In this document: one piece after another, positions 9,669 to 18,874 of the stretch
How the letters are laid out: every line of letters begins with the position of its first letter
How positions within the stretch are numbered: position 1 is the stretch's first letter
NCBI RefSeq assembly: GCF_007994985.1
Contig: NZ_VOQF01000002.1
Location: 1-64,000, forward strand
Source: Metabacillus litoralis
GTDB taxonomy: Bacteria; Bacillota; Bacilli; Bacillales; Bacillaceae
Length of the DNA: 64,000 nt
Reading direction: 5' to 3'
Made by a program: the position numbers and the translations under genes
Notes under the pieces: generated by a model
The model's database searches: none
Seen by the model: the letters and a program-made list of their open reading frames with translations, nothing else
Told to the model about the DNA's origin: nothing

Positions 9669-10328
9669 CTATTCATCCTCCTTCATTTTTTTCGAGACTA
9701 CTGCTACTCGGTGACTAGAAACACCTAATACCCGAGTAACTGATTCGATAATTGTTTTTTTTATATGAATGTTGTCAGCTCCAGCAGCAGATATTAGAAC
9801 TCCACGAATTTCTGGTTTTTTCGTTTGTATAACAAGTGGAGTCTGCTTTTCTCCATCCTGAATAATGACAACTTCTTCATCGATTGATTGATCTTCTACT
9901 TCTCTTGTTCCGCCTTCACGGTCGGTTTCTTTCGTTACTTGAGTTTGATTTACCCGGTTTTTTTCGATTATTTTCTGAGCAGTAGCATCAACATTCACCA
10001 CGACAGAAACATCTCCAACACCAGATATTGTTTCTAATACCTCTTTAAGCTGATTTTCATATTCATCTTCATAATCAGAGATGGAGCCTGAATTACTGCT
10101 TTTTTCTTGTTTAAATACTTCAGTGCTTTCTTCTGTTGCACTTGTTGAAGTTGTAGGTAGAGCTTCTTGAGTTTGATTAGTATCACTAGTAAATAGATTA
10201 CTAACTAACATGAAGGCAATACCTAATATAAAAACAAGAATAAAATAATGATATTTAGATGGTTTTTTAGAATCTGACTGGCCAAGTAAAGATTTAAGCT
10301 TTTGCATAAGCGTTTCTTTATTGCTCAT
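9669..10328 (-). CDS. spoIIIAG: Stage III sporulation protein AG
   Basis: SpoIIIAG forms the large ring of the mother cell-forespore channel. It has one membrane segment near 26-46 (YHYFILVFILGIAFMLVSNLF) and a C-terminal ring-building domain beginning YENQLKEVLETISGVGDVSVVVNVDAT. The charged insert with KETDREGGTREVEDQ corresponds to the beta-triangle insertion of the B. subtilis protein. Length is 219 residues. It overlaps spoIIIAF by 11 bases. Confidence 0.95.
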   Translation of the reverse strand: MSNKETLMQKLKSLLGQSDSKKPSKYHYFILVFILGIAFMLVSNLFTSDTNQTQEALPTTSTSATEESTEVFKQEKSSNSGSISDYEDEYENQLKEVLETISGVGDVSVVVNVDATAQKIIEKNRVNQTQVTKETDREGGTREVEDQSIDEEVVIIQDGEKQTPLVIQTKKPEIRGVLISAAGADNIHIKKTIIESVTRVLGVSSHRVAVVSKKMKEDE

Positions 10329-10971
10329 CTACTGACTCCTCCCCCCTTTCCACTTGGAGTTTGATGACTTCTACTTCTACTTCCCAAATTTCTGCTAGTG
10401 CTGCTGCAATTTTTTCTGCATCCACTTCGTCTCCTGCATCATCCTTTGGTATGATTCTTGATGTATCAATTGAAACCGGCTTAACGGTATCAACATCTCC
10501 ATTTTCAACTACTTGATCCTGTTGATTCTGTTTTAGAACCACCTGGATCTCTTGCAAATCTTTGTGAGACTGAATGTTTGCGACTTGGTTTGATTCGGAA
10601 AGAAGGACCTTATCAATCATGACATCATATTTATCCACCAGCTCCTCGTCTGCCATTGTTTTCATTTGGACAGCCATCTGTTTTAAAATATATGCACGTT
10701 GTGAGGCTTGTATTTCTTTTTTTTGAAATTCTATTAAATTTTTTGTGTTTTCGTTTTCAGAGGCTGATGTAATCGTAAATTCTGAGAGTACATCATTCAT
10801 ATCTTTTGAAAATAATTTAAAGATTGGATTAATAATAACGATGATTAATAAGAGACTAATAACCATTTTTGCATACTTTTGCATCGATGAATTAGGTAAC
10901 AGGAGATCTATCACCACAGCTAGTAAAATAAATACGATAATATTGGTGATCCATTCAGTTAAAAATGACAT
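10318..10971 (-). CDS. spoIIIAF: Stage III sporulation protein AF
   Basis: SpoIIIAF is a membrane-anchored member of the SpoIIIA complex with a periplasmic-type ring domain. Two N-terminal membrane helices (about 6-26 and 33-52, split by LLPNSSMQKYAKM) precede a soluble domain, ending in an acidic and Val/Glu-rich tail. The 217 residues match the family. It lies 13 bases after spoIIIAE. Confidence 0.93.
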   Translation of the reverse strand: MSFLTEWITNIIVFILLAVVIDLLLPNSSMQKYAKMVISLLLIIVIINPIFKLFSKDMNDVLSEFTITSASENENTKNLIEFQKKEIQASQRAYILKQMAVQMKTMADEELVDKYDVMIDKVLLSESNQVANIQSHKDLQEIQVVLKQNQQDQVVENGDVDTVKPVSIDTSRIIPKDDAGDEVDAEKIAAALAEIWEVEVEVIKLQVERGEESVDEQ

Positions 10972-10984
10972 AGTAGATTCCCCC

Positions 10985-12199
10985 CTATCGCATCATAATC
11001 GTTAAATTACCTGCTGCTATGATGACAGTTAAACTCAAGAAAAACATCAATGAAACAATTGCTAATGCGGCAAAAATATAGATAACGCTTTTACTTATAA
11101 TGTCCAAACAAGCAATAACTGGTCCACCACCAAGTGGCTGTAAAATGGAAGCAGCAAATTTATAAATGAAAGCTAAAGATAATACCTTTATTGCTGGGAA
11201 AGCCGCAATAAATAATAAAACTGCCACTCCTAATACCCCTACTGTATTTTTCAGTAAAACTGAAGCACTTATCACTGTATCAGTAGCATCTGTAAACATC
11301 CTTCCTAGCACTGGTACAAAGTTTCCTGTTATAAATTTTGCCGTTCGAATTGTAATGCCATCTGTAATTGCTGCTGACGCTCCTTGCACAGAGATTACAC
11401 CGAGAAAAATAGTTAAAAATGAAGCCAACAAGCCAATGCTTATGTTTCTAAGTAATCCAGCAAGCTGGGTTACTTTATATTGATCTGTTAATGTACTAAC
11501 GATATATAATAATGCTGATAAGAACAGCAGAGGTAGTACGATATTTTGGATCAGTAATCCACTTGTATTCATAAGGAAAATAATAACTGGATGGAAAAAA
11601 GCTGCAGAAGCAATACCACCTGCCGATGCCATTAATGCTAATAAAAGAGGAATTAAAGCCAAGATGAAGTTTGTCATCGCATGAATTGCATCATTTGTAT
11701 ATTCAATCGCTACATGGAAACTATTTAATGCAATTATTATTAACACCATGTAAACAAGAGCGTATGCTACCTTACTCACTGTGCTTTGATTAAACGCATT
11801 TTGTAATAATTGCAAAAGCATACTAAAAATAGTTAAAAGTATTAATGTACCTAATAGCTTTCCATTTGCAATTAATTCATGAAACATAAATTTCAATAAT
11901 GCTTTCATCCATTCTTGAAAAGATAATTCTTTTTCTCCACTTAAAAACTGAAGTAAGCTTCCTTTTTGACTTTCAGGTAAAAAACCACCATACTCTGTCA
12001 TAACTTTGTCCCAGTAGGTTTTAATTTCATCAATATCAAGTTGCTCCACTGAATCATTTACAAACGTACTAGGATCAACAGCTTCCGCTTCTTCGGCTTC
12101 TGTATTTTCTACTTGCTGAGGTGTTGTTAAAGCTTGTACATCTATTGGGTTGAATAGAAAGATAAAAAGTAAGGTCATTAAAGTAAGCATTTTTTTCAA
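10985..12199 (-). CDS. spoIIIAE: Stage III sporulation protein AE
   Basis: SpoIIIAE is the large multi-span membrane protein proposed as a central part of the SpoIIIA transport complex. I chose the TTG at 12199 because GGAGGTG lies eight bases upstream; the longer frame from a GTG at 12223 runs through that ribosome site. The 404-residue protein starts with a signal peptide-like segment (KKMLTLMTLLFIFLFNPIDVQA) and has about eight hydrophobic segments, including ALIPLLLALMASAGGIASAA. Confidence 0.94.
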   Translation of the reverse strand: MKKMLTLMTLLFIFLFNPIDVQALTTPQQVENTEAEEAEAVDPSTFVNDSVEQLDIDEIKTYWDKVMTEYGGFLPESQKGSLLQFLSGEKELSFQEWMKALLKFMFHELIANGKLLGTLILLTIFSMLLQLLQNAFNQSTVSKVAYALVYMVLIIIALNSFHVAIEYTNDAIHAMTNFILALIPLLLALMASAGGIASAAFFHPVIIFLMNTSGLLIQNIVLPLLFLSALLYIVSTLTDQYKVTQLAGLLRNISIGLLASFLTIFLGVISVQGASAAITDGITIRTAKFITGNFVPVLGRMFTDATDTVISASVLLKNTVGVLGVAVLLFIAAFPAIKVLSLAFIYKFAASILQPLGGGPVIACLDIISKSVIYIFAALAIVSLMFFLSLTVIIAAGNLTIMMR

Positions 12200-12242
12200 T
12201 AAATTACACCTCCAGCTAAACACTTTCTAGTAATCTATCGTT

Positions 12243-12641
12243 TTATGTTCCTGGTATCATTTCAAGAACTGTTTCGATAATAACCGTTAAAATTGGTATC
12301 GCCATTGTAAGAATTAAGATTTTTCCACCTAATTCAATTTTTGAGGCAATGGCACCTTGTCCAGCATCCTTCGTAATCTGGGCACCAAACTCAGCTATGT
12401 AGGCAATACCAATAATTTTTAAGATTGTTTCTACATAGATTAAATTCACATTCGCATTTAAGGCAATTCTTTCAACCATACGAATAATTTCATAAACTTG
12501 ATCTATTAAAAACAAAAAAATAACACATCCAACGAACACAACAAGCATAAAGGCAAAGGTTGGTTTTTGTTCTTTAACGATTAAAGCTAGAAATGTAGCA
12601 ATTAATCCTAGGCCAACTATTTGGATAATTTCGATTGAGAG
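12243..12641 (-). CDS. spoIIIAD: Stage III sporulation protein AD (apparently non-canonical start)
   Basis: SpoIIIAD is a small membrane protein of the SpoIIIA complex, about 130 residues in Bacillus. The first ATG (12548) would give only 101 residues and drop the conserved N-terminal helix. The upstream frame reads IEIIQIVGLGLIATFLALIV, matching the family start, but contains no ATG, GTG or TTG. A strong AAAGGGGGC ribosome site at the spoIIIAC stop points to a start at CTC 12641, ATC 12635 or ATT 12629. Coordinates here assume 12641 (132 residues). A sequence error is the alternative. Confidence 0.8.
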   Translation of the reverse strand, partial: LSIEIIQIVGLGLIATFLALIVKEQKPTFAFMLVVFVGCVIFLFLIDQVYEIIRMVERIALNANVNLIYVETILKIIGIAYIAEFGAQITKDAGQGAIASKIELGGKILILTMAIPILTVIIETVLEMIPGT

Positions 12642-12649
12642 CGCCCCCT

Positions 12650-12856
12650 TTACCCTTGGAAAAGAAAGACAGATTTAATCTTTTTAAATAAATCATCTAC
12701 AATTGATGCCACCATAAACAAAATATAAATAAAGCCAATAAGAGTTACCCATTGTGCATATTCCTTTTTTCCCATTTGATCTAAAATTGTGTGAAGGAAT
12801 GCAACGACGATTCCTATCCCGGCAATTTGAAAGATCGTGTTAATATCTACGCCCAT
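12650..12856 (-). CDS. spoIIIAC: Stage III sporulation protein AC
   Basis: The 68-residue protein has two membrane segments (about 5-25 and 37-55) with the family start MGVDINTIFQIAGIGIVVAFLH. It works with SpoIIIAD in the channel complex. Its stop codon overlaps the ribosome site of spoIIIAD, implying translational coupling. Confidence 0.94.
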   Translation of the reverse strand: MGVDINTIFQIAGIGIVVAFLHTILDQMGKKEYAQWVTLIGFIYILFMVASIVDDLFKKIKSVFLFQG

Positions 12857-12877
12857 TGCTAAGACTCCCTTCGACTA

Positions 12878-13393
12878 CTACATCAATAAAATAACTAACA
12901 GTACGCCTGTTAAAACACCTAAACTTCTTACCATTCGCTCATATCTAGTTTGTCGATCGATTGCATCTGCTTCTTCTCGTTCAAGATGTGTTAATGTTAA
13001 TTTAATATGCTTTTGTTGAGAAATTCGATCATGCTGTCCTAAGGTTTCTCCAAACTGCTTTAAAACCTCGTATTCTCCTTGCTTAAATGCTGTAAACTTC
13101 CAGATATCTTGAAGACTCTCTTCCCATGCTACCTTTACACTTGTATGACCTATTAGTAATTTTTCAGCAAATTGTTCAAAAAACCAAGCTAACGGTTTTG
13201 GTGTTTGCTTGGAAATATTCTGCGCCGCGACAATTAAAGAAGTATGCCCATACATAATTTCCGCTTCCAGTGATTGAAGAGCAACCTTTAACTGCCTAAT
13301 CTGACGCGTTCTTTCGCTTAAATGCTTGGCAGCTTCAAACCCGACCCATGTTGTGGCAATGACAATTAAAATCGCACCGACCCACTTAATCAT
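12878..13393 (-). CDS. spoIIIAB: Stage III sporulation protein AB
   Basis: SpoIIIAB resembles the GspF/PilC membrane platform proteins and is thought to pair with the SpoIIIAA ATPase. An N-terminal membrane helix (about 4-22), a cytoplasmic helical domain containing RQIRQLKVALQSLEAEIMYGH (about 32-52) and a C-terminal helix (SLGVLTGVLLVILLM) are visible. The 171 residues are normal. Its start overlaps the spoIIIAA stop by four bases. Confidence 0.94.
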   Translation of the reverse strand: MIKWVGAILIVIATTWVGFEAAKHLSERTRQIRQLKVALQSLEAEIMYGHTSLIVAAQNISKQTPKPLAWFFEQFAEKLLIGHTSVKVAWEESLQDIWKFTAFKQGEYEVLKQFGETLGQHDRISQQKHIKLTLTHLEREEADAIDRQTRYERMVRSLGVLTGVLLVILLM

Positions 13394-14310
13394 GTTGTCA
13401 CACTTCTTTCAGTTAATAATTGCTGACCACTTTTATTGAGAATTTGTTGAACAGTACCAGGTCCTTCTTTTCTAGTTAATTCCATATACCGGTCAAATAC
13501 GTTAGCATCGAATAATGGCTTTAAGCTTGGACGATTTCTTAACTCACTCATTTTATATCCATGTACTGTGACAAATAATTGAACTCCAGCATGAACAGCC
13601 TCTAATACTGAATCAGCATCTTCAATTGTCCCTATTTCATCAACAACCAAAACGTCTGGACTCATAGAACGAATCATCATCATCATGCCTTCTGCCTTAG
13701 GACAAGCATCAAGTACATCGACTCGTTCGCCAAGCTGATGCTGTGGAACACCCTTTACACAGCCTGCAATTTCAGATCTTTCATCAATAATTCCAACTTT
13801 TTTTGAATCAATTTCTTTATAGCCGCTGCTTATTAATCTGGCAAAATCCCTTAGCATTGTCGTTTTCCCAGTTTGTGGAGGACCAATGATTAACGTATTC
13901 AACCATCTTTGTTCATAAAGAAAGGGAACATATTTATCTGCGATCCCTATCTTTTGTTTAGCAATTCTTATATTAAAGGACGTCACATCTCGAATTGCTT
14001 TAACTCGTCCATTCTCCGTAATGACTCTTCCAGAAAGGCCAACACGATGTCCACCACGAACTGTTATATAGCCCTTTTTCAACTCATCCTCAAGTGTGTA
14101 AATTGAATAATGACTTAATTCGTTTAGTAAATTCATTGAATCATCATATGTCACAACATATGAAAGAAATACAGGATTCCCGACAATTGTAACTTCCACC
14201 CTTTTCATCACACGAATTCGAATTTCCTCAATACGCTGTAAACTAGCAGGATGTATTTTTTTTATTTCGTTACTAATTGATTCTGGAAGCATTTCAATAA
14301 TTTCTTTCAT
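13390..14310 (-). CDS. spoIIIAA: Stage III sporulation protein AA, secretion-type ATPase
   Basis: SpoIIIAA resembles type II/IV secretion ATPases and powers the SpoIIIA complex from the mother-cell cytoplasm. I chose the ATG at 14310 (GGGGGAGCTTT upstream); a longer frame to 14370 lacks a ribosome site. The 306-residue protein has a Walker A motif GPPQTGKTT at 143-151, Walker B-like DVLVVDEIG near 225-233 and a HAGVQLFVTVHG segment. It is the first gene of the eight-gene operon. Confidence 0.95.
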   Translation of the reverse strand: MKEIIEMLPESISNEIKKIHPASLQRIEEIRIRVMKRVEVTIVGNPVFLSYVVTYDDSMNLLNELSHYSIYTLEDELKKGYITVRGGHRVGLSGRVITENGRVKAIRDVTSFNIRIAKQKIGIADKYVPFLYEQRWLNTLIIGPPQTGKTTMLRDFARLISSGYKEIDSKKVGIIDERSEIAGCVKGVPQHQLGERVDVLDACPKAEGMMMMIRSMSPDVLVVDEIGTIEDADSVLEAVHAGVQLFVTVHGYKMSELRNRPSLKPLFDANVFDRYMELTRKEGPGTVQQILNKSGQQLLTERSVTT

Positions 14311-14321
14311 AAAGCTCCCCC

Positions 14322-14358
14322 TATTAATCAATTCGTTACTATCAATGTATGCATGCTT
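14322..14358 (-). promoter_or_regulatory. Candidate sigma-E promoter of the spoIIIA operon
   Basis: On the minus strand CATACATT (14351-14344) resembles the sigma-E -10 sequence CATACAWT. TCATGAA, 14 bases upstream, is a partial match to the -35 element. It sits about 30 bases ahead of the spoIIIAA start. The call rests on motif reading and the known sigma-E dependence of the operon. Confidence 0.45.
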
Positions 14359-14401
14359 GGCCACATTCATGACTTAAATGTCAGGAAGTTTTTCTTATAA
14401 C

Positions 14402-14683
14402 CTACTTATAAATACCAAATAAAATAAAAAACACACCAAGTCCAATAAATAGTAGTTTTGCATATGATAGTTGATCAGCAATATGAAAAATACCAATAGT
14501 CATTGTTACGATAAAGATTACCGGTCCAACAATTGCGAGTAAGGAATTAATCGTTACTGCTTTTTTGACATCATTAAAAACAAGCATTAAAATCGCAGCT
14601 GTTAATTCGATAGATGCTGATAAAATTCGAAGTCCAGCCATAGTTAAAACAGTAGAATCAAAATGTCCGAAAAAACGTTTCAT
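14402..14683 (-). CDS. yqhV: Small membrane protein YqhV
   Basis: From the ATG at 14683, behind AAGGAGGAGACT, the protein is 93 residues, the same as B. subtilis YqhV, beginning MKRFFGHFDSTVLTMAGLR. Three membrane segments are visible (about 13-34, 45-66, 72-91). An upstream extension to 14743 is rejected because the ribosome site lies inside it. Its function is not known; it sits directly upstream of spoIIIAA on the same strand. Confidence 0.88.
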   Translation of the reverse strand: MKRFFGHFDSTVLTMAGLRILSASIELTAAILMLVFNDVKKAVTINSLLAIVGPVIFIVTMTIGIFHIADQLSYAKLLFIGLGVFFILFGIYK

Positions 14684-15404
14684 AGTCTCCTCCTTAGCGA
14701 TACAGTTTTTACACCATATGCACTTAAAGAGGAATTTAGACAAGTATTTGAAAATGAAAGAGTTGAGGGATGAATAATTTATCTTTTAAAGTAGTGATGT
14801 TTCCGAAATGGAAAATAGAAAGTGAGCAAAGAGTTATTAATTGGAGGCTTTTTAAGAGTTAAGGCTGCTTTGATTCAGTGTATATATAATATAGATAGAC
14901 TTAAAAACTAGTCCGTTTCATTTCGCTGCAGACACTTGCTTTCCGCGGGGAGGAAGTCAAGCCTCCTCGGCTGCGCCTGTGGGGTCTCGACCTTTCCTCT
15001 ACCTCCCGCTGGAGTCAAGTGTCTTACGCTCCATTCCACTAATTTTTTTGTACCTTAAATTCCTTATAAATAGGTTATTGGGGTATTTCAAATTCAAATC
15101 GATAATTGAAAACTTTTAATTATTTTTTTCATATTTAATAGACATAGGACATATGTGCGCACTCAATAATACATATTCATTAATTAACTGGGCATTTCCA
15201 TTCCTCTTAACAAAATATGATCATCAACTATTGAAAAATTTTCCTAACTTTAGGATGTTTTAATTTAGTATTAATAACTAAATTCAGTTTAAGATTTGTT
15301 TTAGCAGATAGTTCAATTTTTTCAACAAGCCCTTCACACTAAGAAACTGTTTATTAATTACAATTAGAAAGTCTTAAAAATTCCCTATTCGTTAAATTCC
15401 CAAC
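14684..15404. other. Spacer between efp and yqhV
   Basis: This 720-base stretch has no credible gene. It contains repeat copy 3 (14905-15048) and otherwise AT-rich DNA; the efp terminator borders it at 15405-15445. Confidence 0.6.
14905..15048 (-). repeat. ~130-bp palindromic intergenic repeat, copy 3
   Basis: It carries CTTTCCGCGGGGAGGAAG, AGCCTCCTCGGCTGCGCC, GGGGTCTCGACC and CTCCCGCTGGAGTC in the opposite orientation to copies 2, 4 and 5. The ends TTTCATTTCGC and GCTCCATTCC are imperfect inverted complements. Confidence 0.8.
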
Positions 15405-15445
15405 AAAAAAAAGCGCGAATTCGATTGTGAATTCACGCTTTTTTT
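15405..15445 (-). terminator. Terminator of efp
   Basis: The arms 15405-15422 and 15429-15445 contain AAAAAGCGCGAATTC and GAATTCACGCTTTTT and form an almost perfect stem of about 17 bp around GATTGT. A run of A (15405-15412) gives the T tract on the minus strand. Its core is shared with the orphan hairpin at 29004-29063. Confidence 0.85.
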
Positions 15446-15503
15446 GTTAGGATTTACTTTTTTGTACCCCTACTCGGAAACAGTTAAGTACCTTATTATT
15501 TAA

Positions 15504-16061
15504 TTACGCACGTGAAACATATGAAGCTTCAGATGTGTTGATAATTAGACGGTCACCTTGGTTGATGAAAAATGGAACTTGAACTGTTAAACCAGTTTCT
15601 ACTGTAGCTGGTTTTGTACCACCTGAAGCAGTATCACCTTTGATTCCTGGCTCAGTTTCAGTTACTTCTAATTCAACAGTGTTTGGTAATTCTACTCCAA
15701 GAGTTTCTGTACCGAACATAGCGATTTGAACTTCCATATTTTCTTTTAAGAATTTTAACTCATGTTCAATTTGTGATGAGTTTAATTCGATTTGATCGTA
15801 TGTTTCAGTATCCATGAAAGCATGTTGATCACCGTTTGCATATAAATACTGCATTCTACGTGTTTCGATTTGTGCTTTTGCTACTTTTTCACCAGCACGG
15901 AATGTTTTTTCTTGAACCGCACCTGTACGTAGGTTACGAAGTTTAGAACGAACAAAAGCTGCCCCTTTACCAGGTTTTACGTGTTGGAAATCCATTACAC
16001 GCCAAATACCGTTATCTACTTCAATTGTTAAGCCTGTACGAAAATCATTAACTGAAATCAT
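15504..16061 (-). CDS. efp: Translation elongation factor P
   Basis: EF-P relieves ribosomes stalled on proline-rich stretches. The 185-residue protein has three beta-barrel domains; the domain I loop GKG at 31-33 places conserved Lys32, the residue modified by 5-aminopentanol in Bacillus. The sequence begins [20 protein letters not shown] and the C-terminal barrel ends with [17 protein letters not shown]. It lies downstream of yqhT on the same strand with a good AGGAGG ribosome site. Confidence 0.97.
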   Translation of the reverse strand: MISVNDFRTGLTIEVDNGIWRVMDFQHVKPGKGAAFVRSKLRNLRTGAVQEKTFRAGEKVAKAQIETRRMQYLYANGDQHAFMDTETYDQIELNSSQIEHELKFLKENMEVQIAMFGTETLGVELPNTVELEVTETEPGIKGDTASGGTKPATVETGLTVQVPFFINQGDRLIINTSEASYVSRA

Positions 16062-16202
16062 TTAAAAAATCCTCCTAAAAATAGCTGAATAAGGGATTAA
16101 GAATTAGTTCTTAATACCTTGATTTATTCTTTATATGCCGGCTCCTGTCTGTTAACCATAGAGCTTAAACATATTCTATATGTAAAGAACATGTCTTCCA
16201 TA

Positions 16203-17264
16203 TTACAATATAATGAGATCTTTTGGTGAATGTGATAATGACTCATTACCTGTTTCAGTAATGACAGTATCATCTTCAATTCTTACGCCACCAAGTCCTG
16301 CTACATATATCCCTGGCTCTACCGTAACAACCATCCCTGTTTCAAGAACAGTGTCAGATTTAAAAGAAAGCGCTGGACCTTCATGTACTTCCATACCTAG
16401 TCCATGACCTGTAGAATGACCGAAGTATTCCCCATATCCTTGTTTCTTTATATAATCACGTGTTAATGCATCTGCTTCTTTTCCTGTTATGCCAGGTTTG
16501 ATCCCATTCATACCTCGTAATTGTGCTTCTAGCACTGTTGCATATATTTTCTTTAGTTCATCAGATGGATCTCCAACAGCAAATGTACGAGTAATATCAG
16601 AGCAATAACCTTTATAGTATGCACCAAAATCTAATGTAACAAAATCACCTTTTTCTATTTCCTTGTCACTTGCAACACCATGTGGTAAAGCTGAGCGATA
16701 ACCTGATGCTACAATAATGTCAAAAGAAGAAGAAACAGCACCATTTTTTCGCATGAAAAATTCAAGCTCATTTGCAACATCGATTTCTCTTATACCTGCT
16801 TTAACAAAGGTTAAGATATGTTTAAAAGCAGCATCCGCGATTTCGGTTGCTTCCTTTAATATCTTAATCTCTGCAGGTGACTTAATCAAGCGTAACTTTT
16901 CAACAGCTCCTGATACAGGAATAAACTCAAGATTCTTCAATGCATTATGATATAAAGAATATGATTGATATGTAAGGTGATCTTGCTCGAAGCCTAGCTT
17001 TTTAATACCCATCTTTTCAACTATTGTAGCAGCTTCATTAATTATTGACCCTTTGTGCTCGACAATTTCAAATCCGTCAATTTCTTTTGAAGCTTGTTCA
17101 GTATAGCGAAAATCTGTAATAAATACAGCACGGTCTTCTGATATAACTGCAATTCCAGCAGTTCCTGTAAAACCTGTCATATATCTTCTATTATAATTGC
17201 TTGTAATTAATAACCCATCGATCGATAGTTCTTTAAAGCGATTTCGTAGTTTTTCGAGCTTCAT
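16203..17264 (-). CDS. yqhT: Xaa-Pro aminopeptidase (M24 family), YqhT
   Basis: This creatinase-fold metallopeptidase removes N-terminal residues before proline. The 353-residue protein has an N-terminal regulatory domain (1-125) and a pita-bread catalytic domain. The five dinuclear metal ligands are in place: Asp212, Asp223, His287, Glu316 and Glu330, with GHSTGHGLG at 282-290. It sits one base after aroQ and just ahead of efp, the usual Bacillus context. Confidence 0.95.
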   Translation of the reverse strand: MKLEKLRNRFKELSIDGLLITSNYNRRYMTGFTGTAGIAVISEDRAVFITDFRYTEQASKEIDGFEIVEHKGSIINEAATIVEKMGIKKLGFEQDHLTYQSYSLYHNALKNLEFIPVSGAVEKLRLIKSPAEIKILKEATEIADAAFKHILTFVKAGIREIDVANELEFFMRKNGAVSSSFDIIVASGYRSALPHGVASDKEIEKGDFVTLDFGAYYKGYCSDITRTFAVGDPSDELKKIYATVLEAQLRGMNGIKPGITGKEADALTRDYIKKQGYGEYFGHSTGHGLGMEVHEGPALSFKSDTVLETGMVVTVEPGIYVAGLGGVRIEDDTVITETGNESLSHSPKDLIIL

Positions 17265-17265
17265 C

Positions 17266-17703
17266 TTATTTTCCTCCTCGTTGTTCTTTTAAAGCTAACA
17301 TTGCCAGCTCATAGCCCTTAAAGCCTAATCCAACAATTTGGCCCATAGTCACCGGAGCTGTAACTGATGTGTGGCGAAAATCCTCTCTTGCATGAACATT
17401 TGATATATGTACTTCTATTGTTGGGATGTTTACACTTGCTATAGCATCACGAATCGCATAACTATAATGTGTAAATGCTCCTGGATTAATGATAATTCCT
17501 TCATACTGATCATTAGCTTCGTGAATCGCATCAATCAAGTCTCCTTCATGATTAGACTGAAAACACGAAACATCTATTCCTTCTACATCTCCAAAAACCA
17601 GTAACCTCTGTTCTAGATCTGTTAGTGTTTTTGAGCCATACACACCTGGTTCCCTCACACCTAGTCGGTTAAGGTTTGGCCCATTTATTACGATAATTCT
17701 CAT
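17266..17703 (-). CDS. aroQ: 3-dehydroquinate dehydratase, type II
   Basis: AroQ dehydrates 3-dehydroquinate in the shikimate pathway as a cytoplasmic dodecamer. From the ATG at 17703 (GAGGTG 10 bases upstream) the protein is 145 residues and begins MRIIVINGPNLNRLG. It has FQSNHEGDLIDAIHEA, NPGAFTHYSYAIRDA and EVHISNVHAREDFRH, covering the substrate pocket and flexible lid. A start at the TTG three bases upstream is also possible. Confidence 0.94.
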   Translation of the reverse strand: MRIIVINGPNLNRLGVREPGVYGSKTLTDLEQRLLVFGDVEGIDVSCFQSNHEGDLIDAIHEANDQYEGIIINPGAFTHYSYAIRDAIASVNIPTIEVHISNVHAREDFRHTSVTAPVTMGQIVGLGFKGYELAMLALKEQRGGK

Positions 17704-17800
17704 CAACTTCACACCTCATTTCTAAAACCAATATGTTAATAACCAATTTTGATCAATTTCTATTCCATAAGCTATGTTAAAGCTTAATGTTGATTTTTAA

Positions 17801-17942
17801 CACTTTGTTGATTGGAGTGAAAGGCATGAGACTCCTGCGGGAGAAGCGTGTCAAAGGGAGACCCCACAGGCGCTAGCGCCGAGGAGGCTCCCGGACCGCC
17901 CGCGGAAAGCGAATGCCTGTAACGGAAATCAACAACAAAGTT
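17801..17942 (+). repeat. ~130-bp palindromic intergenic repeat, copy 4
   Basis: The outer arms ACTTTGTTGATT and AATCAACAACAAAGT are inverted complements. The interior has GAGACTCCTGCGGGAGAAGCG, GGGAGACCCCACAGGCGC and GAGGAGGCTCCC, ending CCGCGGAAAGCGAATGCC. Orientation matches copies 2 and 5. Confidence 0.85.
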
Positions 17943-17958
17943 TAACAGAGCCTTTCCA

Positions 17959-17993
17959 TAAAAAATAGAATGTTCATCACATGAACATTCTAT
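17959..17993 (-). terminator. Terminator of yqhR
   Basis: ATAGAATGTTCAT (17965-17977) pairs perfectly with ATGAACATTCTAT (17981-17993) around CAC. On the minus strand the stem is followed by TTTTTT. It lies 34 bases past the yqhR stop. Confidence 0.85.
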
Positions 17994-18026
17994 CATAACC
18001 CGTTACTGTCATACTACGTTTTCCCT

Positions 18027-18557
18027 TTAGCTTTCAGTACTTGTTTGAAATTCATTATAATCAAAAGAAATGGAATAACCGACGAAAACACCATATAAAA
18101 TATAGAAACAGACAGTCGTTACAATTGTACCTCGAGGTAATTCATAAACAGTATCTAAATTAGGAAAGATTGGGTTTAATATAAAAAAGACAAGTGCCCA
18201 TAGAGCTGCTCCAAACGCAATTCCTACCCACATAGATTGAAACCTTTTCAAAATTGCATAATAAACTAAAGCAACTCCAATTGACACAACTCCAATTAAA
18301 ACAATGCTAATGATGTTTCCTAATGTACCTTCCTTCCAATCTCCCAATGCAAAAGGTTGAAGAATAAGATTTGGACTAACTTCAGTAAAATTCAAAAAAT
18401 AAGCAAAATATGCTAACGTGCTCCAAAACACGCCTCCGATAAAGCCAATAGAGATGACTTTACCCATAGCTGAGGCGGGCTGCTCCTGTTTGTTTTGTTC
18501 AAGTTTAGGGTTATCTTTCGTTTTTGGTTCTTCAGTTAGATCTTTTTTATCCGTCAT
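18027..18557 (-). CDS. yqhR: Conserved membrane protein YqhR
   Basis: The 176-residue protein has a charged Lys/Glu/Gln N-terminus (1-30), then four membrane segments (about 34-56, 80-103, 110-130, 146-166). The composition and its place between aroQ and yqhQ match YqhR of B. subtilis. Its function is unknown. A good GGAGGTG ribosome site precedes the ATG. Confidence 0.82.
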   Translation of the reverse strand: MTDKKDLTEEPKTKDNPKLEQNKQEQPASAMGKVISIGFIGGVFWSTLAYFAYFLNFTEVSPNLILQPFALGDWKEGTLGNIISIVLIGVVSIGVALVYYAILKRFQSMWVGIAFGAALWALVFFILNPIFPNLDTVYELPRGTIVTTVCFYILYGVFVGYSISFDYNEFQTSTES

Positions 18558-18874
18558 CTTGTAACACCTCCATTAATTACTATGTCCATTTTTCTAATTG
18601 AGCATGTTACGAATGAACTTTTTTATAACATCTAAATTTACATGTCTAGTTATTAAAAGCATGGGTATAATGTAAATAAAGGAATGTTTACCAACCATTA
18701 GAAATATCTATATAAGCACCTATTCTTACCTTAAATTAACTTAATATTATCAACTTTAAACATCTCTCTAGAGGTTTCTGTCTAAATTCTGTATTATAGA
18801 GATAATGGTTAAAATAAATTTTAGCGTTAGTTAATTAAAATAAGAATTAGAATAGATAGGTAGGTTGGTGTCAG
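18558..18874. other. Divergent spacer between yqhR and yqhQ
   Basis: The 317 bases must hold promoters for both divergent genes. They are AT-rich, and I see no operator, hairpin or small gene in them. Confidence 0.5.

Noticed and set aside
17784-17996. Minus-strand frame across repeat copy 4 (similar frames at 8645-8860, 8755-9024 and 28519-28746)
   Set aside because: These frames arise from the GC-rich palindromic repeat, lack ribosome sites and differ between copies.
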